From: JANSYL01 sp965229695
Lineage (GTDB): Bacteria > Pseudomonadota > Alphaproteobacteria > Rhodobacterales > Rhodobacteraceae
Assembly: GCA_965229695.1 (NCBI GenBank)
Contig: OZ245921.1
Location: 2,108,001-2,172,000, forward strand
DNA: 64,000 bases
Direction of reading: 5' to 3'
Positions 26,243 to 35,475 of this stretch are shown here, one piece after another. The translations under genes were made by a program, and so were the position numbers. Position 1 is the stretch's first letter. Each line of letters starts with the position of its first letter. A model generated the notes under the pieces. The model saw nothing but the letters and a program-made list of their open reading frames with translations. It had not been told where the DNA came from and searched no databases.

Positions 26243-27928
26243 TCACCCCAGTAGACGCCGCGCAATCACCTGCGCCTGAATCTCTGCCGCGCCTTCGAAA
26301 ATGTTCAGAATACGCGCGTCACACAGGATGCGGCTGATCTTGTATTCCAGGGCAAACCCGTTGCCGCCATGGATTTGCAGCGCATTGTCCGCAGCCGCCC
26401 AGGCCACGCGCGCGCCCAGCAGCTTGGCCATCCCCGCCTCCAGATCGCAGCGGCGGTCATGGTCTTTCTCCCAGGCGCTGAAATAGGTTAGCTGCCGCGC
26501 CACCATGATCTCCACCGCCATCATGGCCAGTTTCGAGGCGACGCGCGGGAATTCGATCAGCGCTTTGCCAAATTGTTTGCGGTCTTCGGCATAGCGCATG
26601 CCTTCGTCCAGGGCCGATTGCGCCACACCAATGGCCCGGGCAGCGGTCTGGATGCGGGCGCTTTCGAAGGTCTGCATCAACTGTTTAAAGCCCTGCCCCT
26701 CTTCGCCGCCCAGCAGGTTTTCACCCTTCACTTTGAAGTCGTCGAAATTGACCGTGTATTCCTTCATGCCGCGATAGCCGAGCACCTCGATCTCGCCACC
26801 GGAAATACCGGGGTCTTGCCAGGGCGCCTCATCGGTCCCTGGCGTCTTTTCGGCCAGGAACATCGACAGGCCCCGGTAATCGGTGGTGTCGGGGATGGTG
26901 CGGGCCAGAACCGTCATCACGTGGGTGCGCGCAGCATGGGTGATCCAGGTTTTGTTGCCCGTGATCGACCAATCGCCATTTTCATCCTTCGACGCTTTGG
27001 TGCGCAGAGATCCCAGATCCGAGCCGGTATTGGGTTCGGTAAAAACCGCCGTCGGCAAAATCTCACCCGAGGCCAGCGCTGGCAGCCATTTTTCCTTCTG
27101 CGCGTCGGTGCCGCCGGACAGGATCAGTTCAGCCGCAATCTCCGACCGGGTGCCGAGCGAGCCAACGCCAATATACCCGCGCGATAGCTCTTCCGAGACC
27201 ACGCACATCGAGGCTTTCGACAGGCCAAAGCCGCCATTCTCTTCGGGGATGGTCAGGCCAAACACCCCCATTTCGGCCAGCTCTTCGATCACCTCCATCG
27301 GGATCAGCTCGTCCTTCAGGTGCCATTCATGGGCGAAAGGTTCGACCTTTTCGACGGCATAGCGGCGGAACTGCTCGCGGATCATCTCAAGCTCATCATC
27401 CAGGCCGGTGGCCCCAACGGTGATCTCGGCGGCACGTTCCTGCATCAGTTCGACCAGGCGCATCCGCGCGGCCTGGGTGTTGGCCGATTGGGTCAGCGTC
27501 ATGACCTCGGGCGCCATCATGGCGCGCTGATCTTCCTGGCTCAGGCCGATGTCTTGCGGGCGCACAACCTCGCCCTGGTTCATCTGAATGCCGCCATAGA
27601 TCTGCCAAAGGTATTCGCCAAAGGCGATTTGCAGGATCAGCTGCTCCACCTCGCCCAACTTGCCATCGGCTTGCAGACGTTCGGCCCAAGCCTGCATTTG
27701 GCGCAGGGCCTCGACATAGGTGGCAAGCCAGGCCAGCCCATGGGCAGCGGTTTGATGCGCTTCAATGGCCGCACCAGAAACCCGGCCCTCAACGGTGACC
27801 ATGGCAGCCACGCGGGTTTTGGCGGTGGCCAAAAGCGCTTCGGCGGGGGCGACGCTGGCCGCGGTTAGGGCTATCAAATCGGGCAGGATCACGGGGCTGT
27901 CCTCCAGGGGCTGTCCGTCACGGGGCAT
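26243..27928 (-). CDS. mcd: acyl-CoA dehydrogenase, probable (2S)-methylsuccinyl-CoA dehydrogenase
   Basis: The 561-residue protein joins an N-terminal helical extension (about 165 residues) to a full acyl-CoA dehydrogenase (FTEPNTGSDLGSL flavin/substrate loop near residue 302; RKQFGKALIEF and IHGGNGFALEYKISR near the end). Extensions of this size are known from methylsuccinyl-CoA dehydrogenase of the ethylmalonyl-CoA pathway, which oxidises methylsuccinyl-CoA to mesaconyl-CoA and passes electrons to ETF. The assignment rests on length and N-terminal spelling. ETF and a PduO adenosyltransferase are nearby in the window. No ccr/ecm genes adjoin it. Confidence 0.75.
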   Translation of the reverse strand: MPRDGQPLEDSPVILPDLIALTAASVAPAEALLATAKTRVAAMVTVEGRVSGAAIEAHQTAAHGLAWLATYVEALRQMQAWAERLQADGKLGEVEQLILQIAFGEYLWQIYGGIQMNQGEVVRPQDIGLSQEDQRAMMAPEVMTLTQSANTQAARMRLVELMQERAAEITVGATGLDDELEMIREQFRRYAVEKVEPFAHEWHLKDELIPMEVIEELAEMGVFGLTIPEENGGFGLSKASMCVVSEELSRGYIGVGSLGTRSEIAAELILSGGTDAQKEKWLPALASGEILPTAVFTEPNTGSDLGSLRTKASKDENGDWSITGNKTWITHAARTHVMTVLARTIPDTTDYRGLSMFLAEKTPGTDEAPWQDPGISGGEIEVLGYRGMKEYTVNFDDFKVKGENLLGGEEGQGFKQLMQTFESARIQTAARAIGVAQSALDEGMRYAEDRKQFGKALIEFPRVASKLAMMAVEIMVARQLTYFSAWEKDHDRRCDLEAGMAKLLGARVAWAAADNALQIHGGNGFALEYKISRILCDARILNIFEGAAEIQAQVIARRLLG

Positions 27929-28104
27929 GGTCGCTCTCCTTCATCCTGCTGCACGTGTATTGCCGTCCGAGGCGATGTAGAGCCTTTGCACATGCAGCGC
28001 AACAAAAATGCGGGATTTCTTTAGCAAACGCACGAAAATGTCGCGACGTTTTTGCAGTGCAGCACCTGAGCCGCTGGTCTAAAAGGGCACGGAAAGGGGC
28101 TTTG

Positions 28105-28878
28105 ATGCTGCAAGAGACGTTCGATTTGATGCCGCTTTGGGCCTTTGTCGCGGCGGTCGGTGTCACCCTGACCGCCGGGTTCGTAAAGGGCGCCGTCGGG
28201 TTTGCGATGCCGCTGATCATGATTTCAGGCCTGTCGCTGTTCTTGGACCCGTTGGTGGCGATTGCCGGCATCATCATCCCGGTCACCCTGTCGAATTTCA
28301 TGCAAGTCGCCCGGTTTTCCTTTGCCGAAGCAAAACAGGCGATCCGCGAATACTGGCGCTATATTGCCATTGTCTGCGTGATGATTGTGATTGTCGCGCA
28401 GTTTGTCGCCCATATCCCAGTGCGGATCTTCTATCTCGTCTTGGGCGTGCCGGTGGTGGTTCTGTCGCTGATCCAGCTTTTTGGCATCAGCTTTCACATT
28501 CCCCAGAACCGACGCCGCGTGGCGGAATGGGGCATCGGCATCTTGGCCGGCGGCATGGGTGGCCTGACGGGCACCTGGGGCCCGCCAACGGTGCTTTATC
28601 TGATCGCGCTCGAAACGCCCAAGGCCAAACAGATGCTGGTTCAGGGGGTGGTTTATGGGCTGGGTTCGGTCAGCCTTTTGATGGGGCATCTGCAATCCGG
28701 CGTCCTCAACACGGTCACGGCGCCGTTTTCGGTGGCGCTGTTGATCCCCGCGATTATCGGGATGCGCTTGGGGTTTGGCTTTAGTGATCGGTTGAACCCG
28801 GAATTGTTCCGCAAGATCACCTTGATCGTGCTGGTCGTGGCTGGGGCCAATCTGGTTCGACGGGGGATCATGGGCTAG
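28105..28878 (+). CDS. TauE/SafE family membrane permease
   Basis: The 257-residue protein has about eight hydrophobic helices and the TauE repeat spelling TAGFVKGAVGFAMPLIMISG near residue 22, repeated loosely in GGMGGLTGTWGPPTVLYL near residue 152. The family exports sulfoacetate, sulfite and related anions. The ATG at 28105 has GGAAAGGGG 7 bp upstream; longer in-frame starts run into the mcd leader. A TauD/TfdA-type dioxygenase starts 9 bp after its stop, so the two are probably one operon. Confidence 0.82.
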   Translation: MLQETFDLMPLWAFVAAVGVTLTAGFVKGAVGFAMPLIMISGLSLFLDPLVAIAGIIIPVTLSNFMQVARFSFAEAKQAIREYWRYIAIVCVMIVIVAQFVAHIPVRIFYLVLGVPVVVLSLIQLFGISFHIPQNRRRVAEWGIGILAGGMGGLTGTWGPPTVLYLIALETPKAKQMLVQGVVYGLGSVSLLMGHLQSGVLNTVTAPFSVALLIPAIIGMRLGFGFSDRLNPELFRKITLIVLVVAGANLVRRGIMG

Positions 28879-28887
28879 GCTGCGGCC

Positions 28888-29943
28888 ATGGATATTGATG
28901 CGCTGCCACCGCCCTTTACCGGACCCGCCGCTTGGATCGGGGCCGATCTGGCCACACAGAGTGATCGCTGGATGCGTCATCTGGCCCCCAGCCAAATCGC
29001 CGAGTTGGAAACCGCCGCCAAGCATTACCTGAGCTTGGACCGCGATATCGGAGAGATCACGGCCGATGCCTTTCCGCTCCCCAGCCTGGCGGCCGAATTG
29101 GTGGCGCTGCGTAACAAGCTGATTTCCGGCATTGGGGTCGAGGTCATGCGCGGCCTGCCCATCGGTCGGTATGACCAACGCATGGCCGCCACGATTTTTT
29201 GCGGGATCGGGGCGCATCTGGGCTCGGCCCGGTCGCAGAACGCGGCGGGGCATATTCTGGGCCATGTGCGCGACCTGGGCGCGGACCCGACCGATGCCAA
29301 AACCCGCATCTACCAAACTTCGGCCCGGCAGACCTTTCACACCGACAGTGCCGATTGTGTCGGTTTGCTGTGCTTGCGCGCGGCCAAGGAAGGTGGCCAA
29401 TCCCTGCTGGTCAGTGCCGAGGCGATGTATAACCGCATGTTGGCCGAACGTCCCGATCTGCTGGCTTTGCTGTTTGATCCCATCGCGACCGACCGCCGGG
29501 GCGAGGTGCCGGAGGGAATGAAGCCTTACATGGAAATCCCACCCTTTAGTTGGCACGAGGGTAAGCTGACGGTGTTCTACCAACGGCAATATATCGACAG
29601 CGCCCAACGGTTCGACGGCGCGATGCCCCTGACCCCGGCCCATATCGAAGCGCTCGACCTGTTCGATGCCCTGGCCAATGACCCGGAATTGCATATCGCC
29701 ATGCAGTTGGAGCCGGGCGATATGCAGTTCGTCTATAACCACGCCATGCTGCATGACCGCACCGGCTTTGTGGATTGGCCCGAGCCTGAACGCCGCCGCC
29801 ATCTGATGCGGCTTTGGCTGTCGCTGCCTGGGGACCGCGCCCTGCCTGGGGTTTTTGCCGAACGTTACGGATCGCTCGAAATCGGCGCGCGCGGCGGCAT
29901 CATCACCGCCGAAACCAAGCTGCACGCGCCGCTTGATGTTTAA
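28888..29943 (+). CDS. TauD/TfdA-family Fe(II)/2-oxoglutarate-dependent dioxygenase
   Basis: The 351-residue protein has the facial triad of the family: H151 and D153 in TFHTDSADC, and a distal His in YNHAMLHDRTG (H290 likely). The 2-oxoglutarate-binding Arg lies in RRRHLMRLWLS near residue 305. Such enzymes hydroxylate or desulfonate small molecules. The upstream TauE-type permease (9 bp away) suggests a substrate or product that must cross the membrane, but this is inference. The stop overlaps the DUF3859-like stop by 4 nt. Confidence 0.84.
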   Translation: MDIDALPPPFTGPAAWIGADLATQSDRWMRHLAPSQIAELETAAKHYLSLDRDIGEITADAFPLPSLAAELVALRNKLISGIGVEVMRGLPIGRYDQRMAATIFCGIGAHLGSARSQNAAGHILGHVRDLGADPTDAKTRIYQTSARQTFHTDSADCVGLLCLRAAKEGGQSLLVSAEAMYNRMLAERPDLLALLFDPIATDRRGEVPEGMKPYMEIPPFSWHEGKLTVFYQRQYIDSAQRFDGAMPLTPAHIEALDLFDALANDPELHIAMQLEPGDMQFVYNHAMLHDRTGFVDWPEPERRRHLMRLWLSLPGDRALPGVFAERYGSLEIGARGGIITAETKLHAPLDV

Positions 29944-30503
29944 GACATAAACGTCCCCAAACAGCGCCCGCTTAGCTCGGGCGCCAGGGCAGGCGGCACC
30001 ACGGTAAAGGTGATGCGAAACTGGGTTTCGCCCTTATGCGCGCCTTCGATCACCCAATCGCCCGGCAAAAGCTCGACGGCGCTGTCAAAGCTAAACCCGA
30101 CCAGCCCTGGGTTCACATCATCCAGAGAGGTATTCCAATGCTCCACCTCGATCCCGCTATCGGGATAGGGGGGATGGGTGATGGTGATCTCAACCGGGTC
30201 CATGACCGCGCCGGGGGCCATCAAAACCAACACGCCAAAGCCAAGGTCCAACTCGGCGGGCACAAGCGTGGTGGCGGCGAAGAACTCGGGCGTTTCGATC
30301 ATATTCACGACGCCCGCCGCGGTGCCCGGCGCCTCGACCACATCGTCCGGCATGCCCGAGCAATAGAGGCCGTAGGAAAACGTCTCGACGTTTTCGGAAT
30401 AATACGGGTTCGGCATGTCCTGCGCCGCCGCCGTCCGTGGCAGTGCCAAGACCAGCAGCGGCACCAGCAGCGCCAGGAGGGGATGCGAAAGCAAACGAAT
30501 CAA
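29940..30503 (-). CDS. secreted DUF3859-like protein
   Basis: The 187-residue protein has a signal peptide (hydrophobic residues about 8-26 ending PRTAAAQ). The mature part is beta-rich with two cysteines (C48 and one close to the end, C181) that could form a disulfide. The segment LLPGDWVIEGAHKGETQFRI is close to the DUF3859 core. The start is a TTG with GGAAAGGG upstream on the minus strand. A hairpin just upstream (30536-30570) separates it from pckA, so it has its own promoter or reads through. Confidence 0.65.
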   Translation of the reverse strand: MIRLLSHPLLALLVPLLVLALPRTAAAQDMPNPYYSENVETFSYGLYCSGMPDDVVEAPGTAAGVVNMIETPEFFAATTLVPAELDLGFGVLVLMAPGAVMDPVEITITHPPYPDSGIEVEHWNTSLDDVNPGLVGFSFDSAVELLPGDWVIEGAHKGETQFRITFTVVPPALAPELSGRCLGTFMS

Positions 30504-30535
30504 AGGCAGGCCCTTTCCATCTGGCCAAATAGATA

Positions 30536-30570
30536 GGGCCGCACCCCGGTCTCTGCCATGGGTGCGGCCC
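30536..30570 (-). terminator. intrinsic terminator downstream of pckA
   Basis: A perfect 11 bp stem GGGCCGCACCC (30536-30546) / GGGTGCGGCCC (30560-30570) with a 13 nt loop lies 26 bp past the pckA stop on the minus strand. The minus-strand flank after the stem reads TATCTATTTGG, moderately T-rich. It fits termination of pckA before the DUF3859-like gene. Confidence 0.7.
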
Positions 30571-30596
30571 TGCGTTTGTCGTTTCCGTGGTGCGGC

Positions 30597-32195
30597 TTAG
30601 GAAATCGCCGCCGCTTTCACATCATCATCGATGAAAGGCACGTATTGCGCGAAATTATCGGCAAACATCTGCACCAGCTTGGTGGCTTGGGCGTCATAAG
30701 CCTCGGCATCCGACCAGGTGCGGCGCGGGTCCAGCAGCAGATCGGCGACGCCGCGACAGGCCAATGGCACCTCAAAGCCAAAATTCGGATCCTTGCGGAA
30801 CCCGCCCTCGTTCAGCGACCCGTCCAGCGCCGCGGATAGCAGGGCACGCGTGGCGCGGATCGGCATCCGGCTGCCGGTGCCATAGGCCCCGCCAGTCCAG
30901 CCCGTGTTCACCAGCCAGCAGGTGGCGGCGTGATCGTGGATCTGATCATGCAAAAGCTTGCCGTAAACCTCGGGCCGACGCGGCATGAAGGGCGCACCGA
31001 AACAGGTCGAGAATGTGGGCTCGGGCTCGGTCACGCCGCGTTCCGTGCCCGCAACCTTCGAGGTGAAGCCCGACAGGAAGTGATACATCGCCTGCGCTGG
31101 CGTCAGCCGTGCGATCGGGGGCAGCACGCCGAACGCATCGCAGGTCAGCATCACGATGTTTTTCGGATGTCCGGCCATCCCGGTGGCCGAGGCGTTCGAG
31201 ATTTCTTCCAGCGGATAGGCACAGCGCATATTCGCCGTCAGGCTGTCATCGTCGAAATCCAACTCCAGCGTGTCGGGGTCGAACACCATGTTCTCAATGA
31301 CGGTGCTGAACTGGCTGCAGGTGGCGTAAATCTCGGGCTCGGCCTCTTTGCGCAGATTGATGGTCTTGGCGTAGCAGCCGCCTTCAAAGTTGAAGATGCC
31401 CTTATCCGACCAGCCATGTTCGTCATCACCGATCAGCGTGCGCGACGGATCGGCGCTCAACGTGGTTTTCCCGGTGCCCGACAGGCCAAAGAAAACGGCG
31501 CTGTCATCGGGGTCATCAATGGCGTGGTTGGCCGAGCAATGCATCGCCATCACGCCTTTGCCGGGCAACAGGTAGTTCAGGATCGTAAAGACCGATTTCT
31601 TGTTTTCGCCCGCGTATTCGGTGTTGCCGATCAGAACCAGCTTCTTTTCGAAGTTGAGCGCAATCACCGTTTCCGACCGGCAGCCGTGGCGCTCAGGATC
31701 GGCCTTGAAGCTGGGGCAGTTGATGATCGTGAATTCCGAGGTGAAGCTTTCCAGCTCTTCCGCGGCGGGGCGGCGCAGCAGGTGCCGAATGAACAGGTTG
31801 TGCCAGGCCAACTCGCTCACGACGCGCACATCCAAACGGTGCTCGGGATCAGCGCCGCCATAAAGATCCTGCACAAAGTATTCGCCACCTTTCATATGCT
31901 CCAGCATATCGGCGTGCAGGCGGTCAAACGCCTCGGGCGCCATGGGGGCGTTGTTTTCCCACCAGATGGTGTCTGCGACCCCATCGGTCTTGACCACAAA
32001 CTTATCCGAAGGCGACCGGCCGGTATATTTCCCGGTGGTCACCAATAGCGTGCCGCCAAGCCCGATCGTGCCTTCGCCGCGCTGGATCGCGGCTTGCATC
32101 AAAGCGGGCTCCAAAAGGTTATAGTGAACCGTCCCAAGCCCCGTCATGCCTTGGTGTTCGACAGTGTGGGATGGGTTCACGCGTGGGCTGGTCAT
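30597..32195 (-). CDS. pckA: phosphoenolpyruvate carboxykinase (ATP)
   Basis: The 532-residue protein has the ATP-type PckA signatures: the kinase-1a P-loop FFGLSGTGKTTLS, the kinase-2 region LIGDDEHGWSDKGIFNFEGG, and the substrate region GRSPSDKFVV near the N-terminus. It converts oxaloacetate to phosphoenolpyruvate for gluconeogenesis. It is divergent from chvI across 320 bp; the pckA-chvI-chvG order is conserved in alphaproteobacteria, and ChvGI is known to influence pckA in Agrobacterium-type species. Confidence 0.97.
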   Translation of the reverse strand: MTSPRVNPSHTVEHQGMTGLGTVHYNLLEPALMQAAIQRGEGTIGLGGTLLVTTGKYTGRSPSDKFVVKTDGVADTIWWENNAPMAPEAFDRLHADMLEHMKGGEYFVQDLYGGADPEHRLDVRVVSELAWHNLFIRHLLRRPAAEELESFTSEFTIINCPSFKADPERHGCRSETVIALNFEKKLVLIGNTEYAGENKKSVFTILNYLLPGKGVMAMHCSANHAIDDPDDSAVFFGLSGTGKTTLSADPSRTLIGDDEHGWSDKGIFNFEGGCYAKTINLRKEAEPEIYATCSQFSTVIENMVFDPDTLELDFDDDSLTANMRCAYPLEEISNASATGMAGHPKNIVMLTCDAFGVLPPIARLTPAQAMYHFLSGFTSKVAGTERGVTEPEPTFSTCFGAPFMPRRPEVYGKLLHDQIHDHAATCWLVNTGWTGGAYGTGSRMPIRATRALLSAALDGSLNEGGFRKDPNFGFEVPLACRGVADLLLDPRRTWSDAEAYDAQATKLVQMFADNFAQYVPFIDDDVKAAAIS

Positions 32196-32515
32196 ATGTC
32201 TGATGCTCCTGGGCCTTCACTGGGCGCTGACGCGCCACGGACCGGCGCGATTGGGGCGGCTATAACACGACGAATTTGGGACTGAACAGGACGGTTCCGC
32301 ACAGTTAGCGCAACCACAGCGCAATTTTCTTTCGCGCTCATTGATCTGGATCAGCCCAGAACCGTGCCGTTTTCATCACGCGTTAAGCCGTTTTGGTCCA
32401 TTTTCGCTTTGGGGGAGGGGCCGATTCGTGGATTAACGATTGATTCTCGGCCTCGGAAGACAGAGAATGCGGAAAAAACAAGGCAGTCGAGCAATAATAA
32501 TCGAGGAACAGGCCC
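32196..32515. promoter_or_regulatory. divergent pckA / chvI regulatory region with 11 bp phased repeats
   Basis: The 320 bp between pckA and chvI carries no convincing gene. AGCGCAA occurs at 32307-32313 and again at 32318-32324, 11 bp apart, and a weaker third copy (core CGCA at 32298) continues the same phase, so CGCA cores lie at 32298, 32309 and 32320. Tandem half-sites at 10-11 bp spacing are the usual binding layout of OmpR-family regulators such as ChvI. The chvI ribosome site is GAGGAA before 32516. No clear -35/-10 pair is visible. Confidence 0.5.
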
Positions 32516-33217
32516 ATGCCGCGGATCGCACTTGTCGATGACGACAGGAATATCCTGACGTCCGTGTCGATGACGTTGGAAGCAGAAGGCTTCGATGTCG
32601 AAACTTACAATGATGGCCAATCAGCGCTGGACGCGTTCAACCGTCGGCTTCCCGACCTGGGCGTGTTCGATATCAAGATGCCGCGTATGGACGGCATGGA
32701 TTTGCTGCAGCGCCTGCGCCAGAAATCCCGCGTGCCGGTGATTTTCCTGACCTCCAAAGATGACGAAATTGACGAGTTGATGGGCCTGCGCATGGGCGCC
32801 GATGATTACGTCAAAAAGCCGTTTTCGCAGCGTCTTCTGGTGGAACGCATCCGCTCGATCCTGCGTCGGCAGGAAGCGATTGCGTCTGACGCGGCTGGCG
32901 TGCCCGAAGAAAGCACCGTGATGACCCGGGGCGAACTGGTCATGGACCCGCTGCGTCACGCCGTGACCTGGAAGGGCAAGGATGTCTCGCTGACAGTGAC
33001 CGAATTTCTGTTGCTCCAGGCGCTGGCCCAACGCCCCGGCTTTGTTAAAAGCCGCGATCAGCTGATGGATGTGGCCTATGACGAACAGGTCTATGTCGAT
33101 GACCGTACCATCGACAGCCACATCAAACGCCTGCGTAAGAAAATGCGCATGGTCGATGATGATTTTTCGGCGATCGAGACCCTATATGGGATCGGCTACC
33201 GCTATAACGAGGAATAA
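32516..33217 (+). CDS. chvI: response regulator ChvI (OmpR family)
   Basis: The 233-residue protein has a receiver domain with the acidic pocket VDDD (residues 7-10), phosphoacceptor D52 in VFDIKMPRMDG and K in YVKKPF near residue 102, then an OmpR-type winged helix (LTVTEFLLLQALAQRPG and IDSHIKRLRKKM). Spelling and partner gene identify ChvI. In alphaproteobacteria this system answers envelope and acid signals. chvG starts 12 bp downstream. Confidence 0.93.
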   Translation: MPRIALVDDDRNILTSVSMTLEAEGFDVETYNDGQSALDAFNRRLPDLGVFDIKMPRMDGMDLLQRLRQKSRVPVIFLTSKDDEIDELMGLRMGADDYVKKPFSQRLLVERIRSILRRQEAIASDAAGVPEESTVMTRGELVMDPLRHAVTWKGKDVSLTVTEFLLLQALAQRPGFVKSRDQLMDVAYDEQVYVDDRTIDSHIKRLRKKMRMVDDDFSAIETLYGIGYRYNEE

Positions 33218-33229
33218 GGGCCGCAGCAG

Positions 33230-34954
33230 GTGCCGTCCGACCTTTCCATCACCAATCGACGCGCCCAGGAACGGGCGGATATCGTTTTAGGCGAGGATTG
33301 GGATCGCCCGCAGGGCACGCTTGAGCAAGAACTGCGCGCGGCCCGCGCGCGGCGCGGCCTGATTTCGCTGAACCGCTCGCCGCTGGCGCGCAAGATCATC
33401 ATGTTCAACCTGTTGGCCATGGTGGTTTTGGTCGCCGGGGTCATGTATCTCAACCCGTTCCGCGACAGCCTTGTGGTGCAGCGTGAACGCGCGCTTGCCA
33501 TCGAAGCGCAACTGATCGCCGAAGTGGTCGAAGCCAGCCTGCCCCAAACCGCGCCCGCAAATCTGTTGACCGGTGATGGCATCGATCCGGCCGAGGTTTT
33601 GGGCCGCATCGGCCTGACCGAAGGCGTCGACGTGTTCCTCTATGCGCCAAACGGCACCATGGTCGCCTCGACCCAAGATATCGCCCGCACACCCGCCCGC
33701 CCGGTGCGCGGCATCGATGCGCGCGGGGATGAAGCCCTGCTGATCACCGATTTCCTGAATTCCCTATGGAATGGGATGTCGGGCATTCTGACCGGAGAAC
33801 AGGCCGAAGAACCGGCCCCAAGCGCGCGCGATCTGGCCGATGCCCTGCTGGGTCAGGTGGACGAAGGCGCCACCGTGATCCGCCAAGGTTCTGACGCGTC
33901 GGGCGCTTTGTTTGCGGCAGCCAGCCCAATTTCTGGCGTCGGGGGGCAGGTCGGCACCCTGGTCGTGACCACAGCCGCCGGTGAGATTGACCAATTGGTG
34001 CGCGTCGAACGCGAACAGCTTTTGCAGATGTTTGTCGTGGCGCTTCTGGTGTCCATCGGCCTCAGCCTGGTTTTGGCCTCGACCATTGCCAACCCGCTCA
34101 GCGATCTGGCCGCAGCGGCAGAACTGGGTCGTGATAAAAACGCCCGTAAGATGAGCCCGACACGGGTGCGCATCCCCGATCTGACCGGGCGCCCGGACGA
34201 GATTGGGCGCCTGTCCGGCGCACTGCGCGGCATGGTGGGCGCGCTTTACGACCGGATCGATTCCAACGAACAATTCGCCGCTGATGTCAGCCATGAGATC
34301 AAGAATCCGCTCGCCAGCCTGCGCTCGGCGGTTGGCACCATGCGGCTGGCCAAGACCGACGATCAGCGCAATCGCCTGCTCGAGGTGATCGAACATGACG
34401 TGCGCCGCCTCGACCGGTTGGTCAGCGATATCTCCAACGCCTCGCGCCTCGACAGTGAATTGGTCAAAGAGGAAGAGGAAGAGTTTGATCTTGTCCGAAC
34501 CCTCAACAACCTGTCCCAGTTCCATGGCGAAGAGGCCGAGAAAAAAGGCGTCGATTTCATCACCGACCTGCCGCCCGGCAAAATCCCAATCTCGGGGTTG
34601 GAGGGGCGCTTGGCACAGGTTTTCGTGAACCTCTTGTCGAACGCCATTTCCTTCTGCGAACCCGGCGATGCGGTGCGGCTTTGGACCCGGCAGCGTGAAA
34701 ACCGCGTGTTGATCGTGGTCGAAGACACCGGCCCCGGCATCCCGGAAGAGGCGCTGACAAAGGTCTTCAACCGCTTCTATTCCGAACGTCCGGTCAAGCA
34801 GTTCGGCAATCATTCGGGCCTGGGCCTGGCGATTTCCAAACAGATTATCGAGGCGCATGGCGGCGTGATCTGGGCTGAAAACATCCGCCCGACCGAGGCC
34901 GATGTCACCTCAGACCCGCTTGGCGCGCGGTTTGTCGTCGGCCTGCCGACCTGA
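33230..34954 (+). CDS. chvG: sensor histidine kinase ChvG
   Basis: The 574-residue kinase has a cytoplasmic N-terminus, a membrane helix near residues 57-76 (MFNLLAMVVLVAGVMYL), a periplasmic sensor domain, a second helix near 264-282 and a HAMP-like linker, then the H-box ADVSHEIKNPLASLR with phospho-acceptor H355, the N-box FVNLLSNAISF and the G-boxes VEDTGPGIP and GLGLAISKQI. The start is GTG 33230, 12 bp after chvI. In rhizobia the periplasmic protein ExoR restrains this sensor; no exoR is in the window. Confidence 0.93.
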   Translation: MPSDLSITNRRAQERADIVLGEDWDRPQGTLEQELRAARARRGLISLNRSPLARKIIMFNLLAMVVLVAGVMYLNPFRDSLVVQRERALAIEAQLIAEVVEASLPQTAPANLLTGDGIDPAEVLGRIGLTEGVDVFLYAPNGTMVASTQDIARTPARPVRGIDARGDEALLITDFLNSLWNGMSGILTGEQAEEPAPSARDLADALLGQVDEGATVIRQGSDASGALFAAASPISGVGGQVGTLVVTTAAGEIDQLVRVEREQLLQMFVVALLVSIGLSLVLASTIANPLSDLAAAAELGRDKNARKMSPTRVRIPDLTGRPDEIGRLSGALRGMVGALYDRIDSNEQFAADVSHEIKNPLASLRSAVGTMRLAKTDDQRNRLLEVIEHDVRRLDRLVSDISNASRLDSELVKEEEEEFDLVRTLNNLSQFHGEEAEKKGVDFITDLPPGKIPISGLEGRLAQVFVNLLSNAISFCEPGDAVRLWTRQRENRVLIVVEDTGPGIPEEALTKVFNRFYSERPVKQFGNHSGLGLAISKQIIEAHGGVIWAENIRPTEADVTSDPLGARFVVGLPT

Positions 34955-34965
34955 CGGCTGATCCC

Positions 34966-35445
34966 ATGGCAAACCCCGCCGAAGCGTTGTTGGATTGGGC
35001 CAGCTCCCAATCCGAGAACAGCGCGTTTTTCCATGCCTCAGCCGTTGCGATGCAAGGCCGGGCTGCGTTGATTCTGGGGCGGTCTGGCAGCGGGAAATCC
35101 AGTCTGGCTTTGGCCTTGATGGCCCATGGGGCGGCGCTGATCGCGGATGATCTGGCCCTGGTCACGGCCACCGACGGCCAACTGATGGTCGCCGCCGGTC
35201 CCGATCCGATCTTGGCCATCGAAGCCCGTGGCATCGGCCTGATCTCGGCGGGAACTGCGGCTGGCCCAACGCCATTGGTCTTGGTGGTCGACATGGATCG
35301 CACCGAACCCCAGCGCCTACCACCGCGTCGCCAGGTCGCGATGGCGGGGCAGACGGCCCCATTGATCTATGGCGGAAATCATCCAACCCTTGCGCCTGCC
35401 GTGGCCTTGTTACTGAAAACGGGCTTCGCCGAAATCGACCCCTAG
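34966..35445 (+). CDS. hprK: HPr kinase/phosphorylase, short alphaproteobacterial form
   Basis: The 159-residue protein is only the C-terminal catalytic half of HPr kinase: the Walker A motif GRSGSGKSS (residues 38-46) is followed by ADDLALV and the EARGIGLI signature. It phosphorylates or dephosphorylates a serine of HPr. Loss of the N-terminal domain is normal in alphaproteobacteria. It is 11 bp after chvG and precedes rapZ, ptsM and ptsH, so it belongs to a single regulatory PTS operon. Confidence 0.92.
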   Translation: MANPAEALLDWASSQSENSAFFHASAVAMQGRAALILGRSGSGKSSLALALMAHGAALIADDLALVTATDGQLMVAAGPDPILAIEARGIGLISAGTAAGPTPLVLVVDMDRTEPQRLPPRRQVAMAGQTAPLIYGGNHPTLAPAVALLLKTGFAEIDP

Positions 35446-35475
35446 CTTTGTGCCTGCGAAAATAGGATTTGCGCC

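Noticed and set aside
28225..29925. A 566-codon antisense frame over the TauE and dioxygenase genes
   Set aside because: Same shadow effect; both plus-strand genes carry clear catalytic or membrane signatures.
32433..32447. Possible CtrA site (TTAA-N7-TTAA) before chvI
   Set aside because: The second half reads TTCT, so only 6 of 8 positions match; too weak to call.
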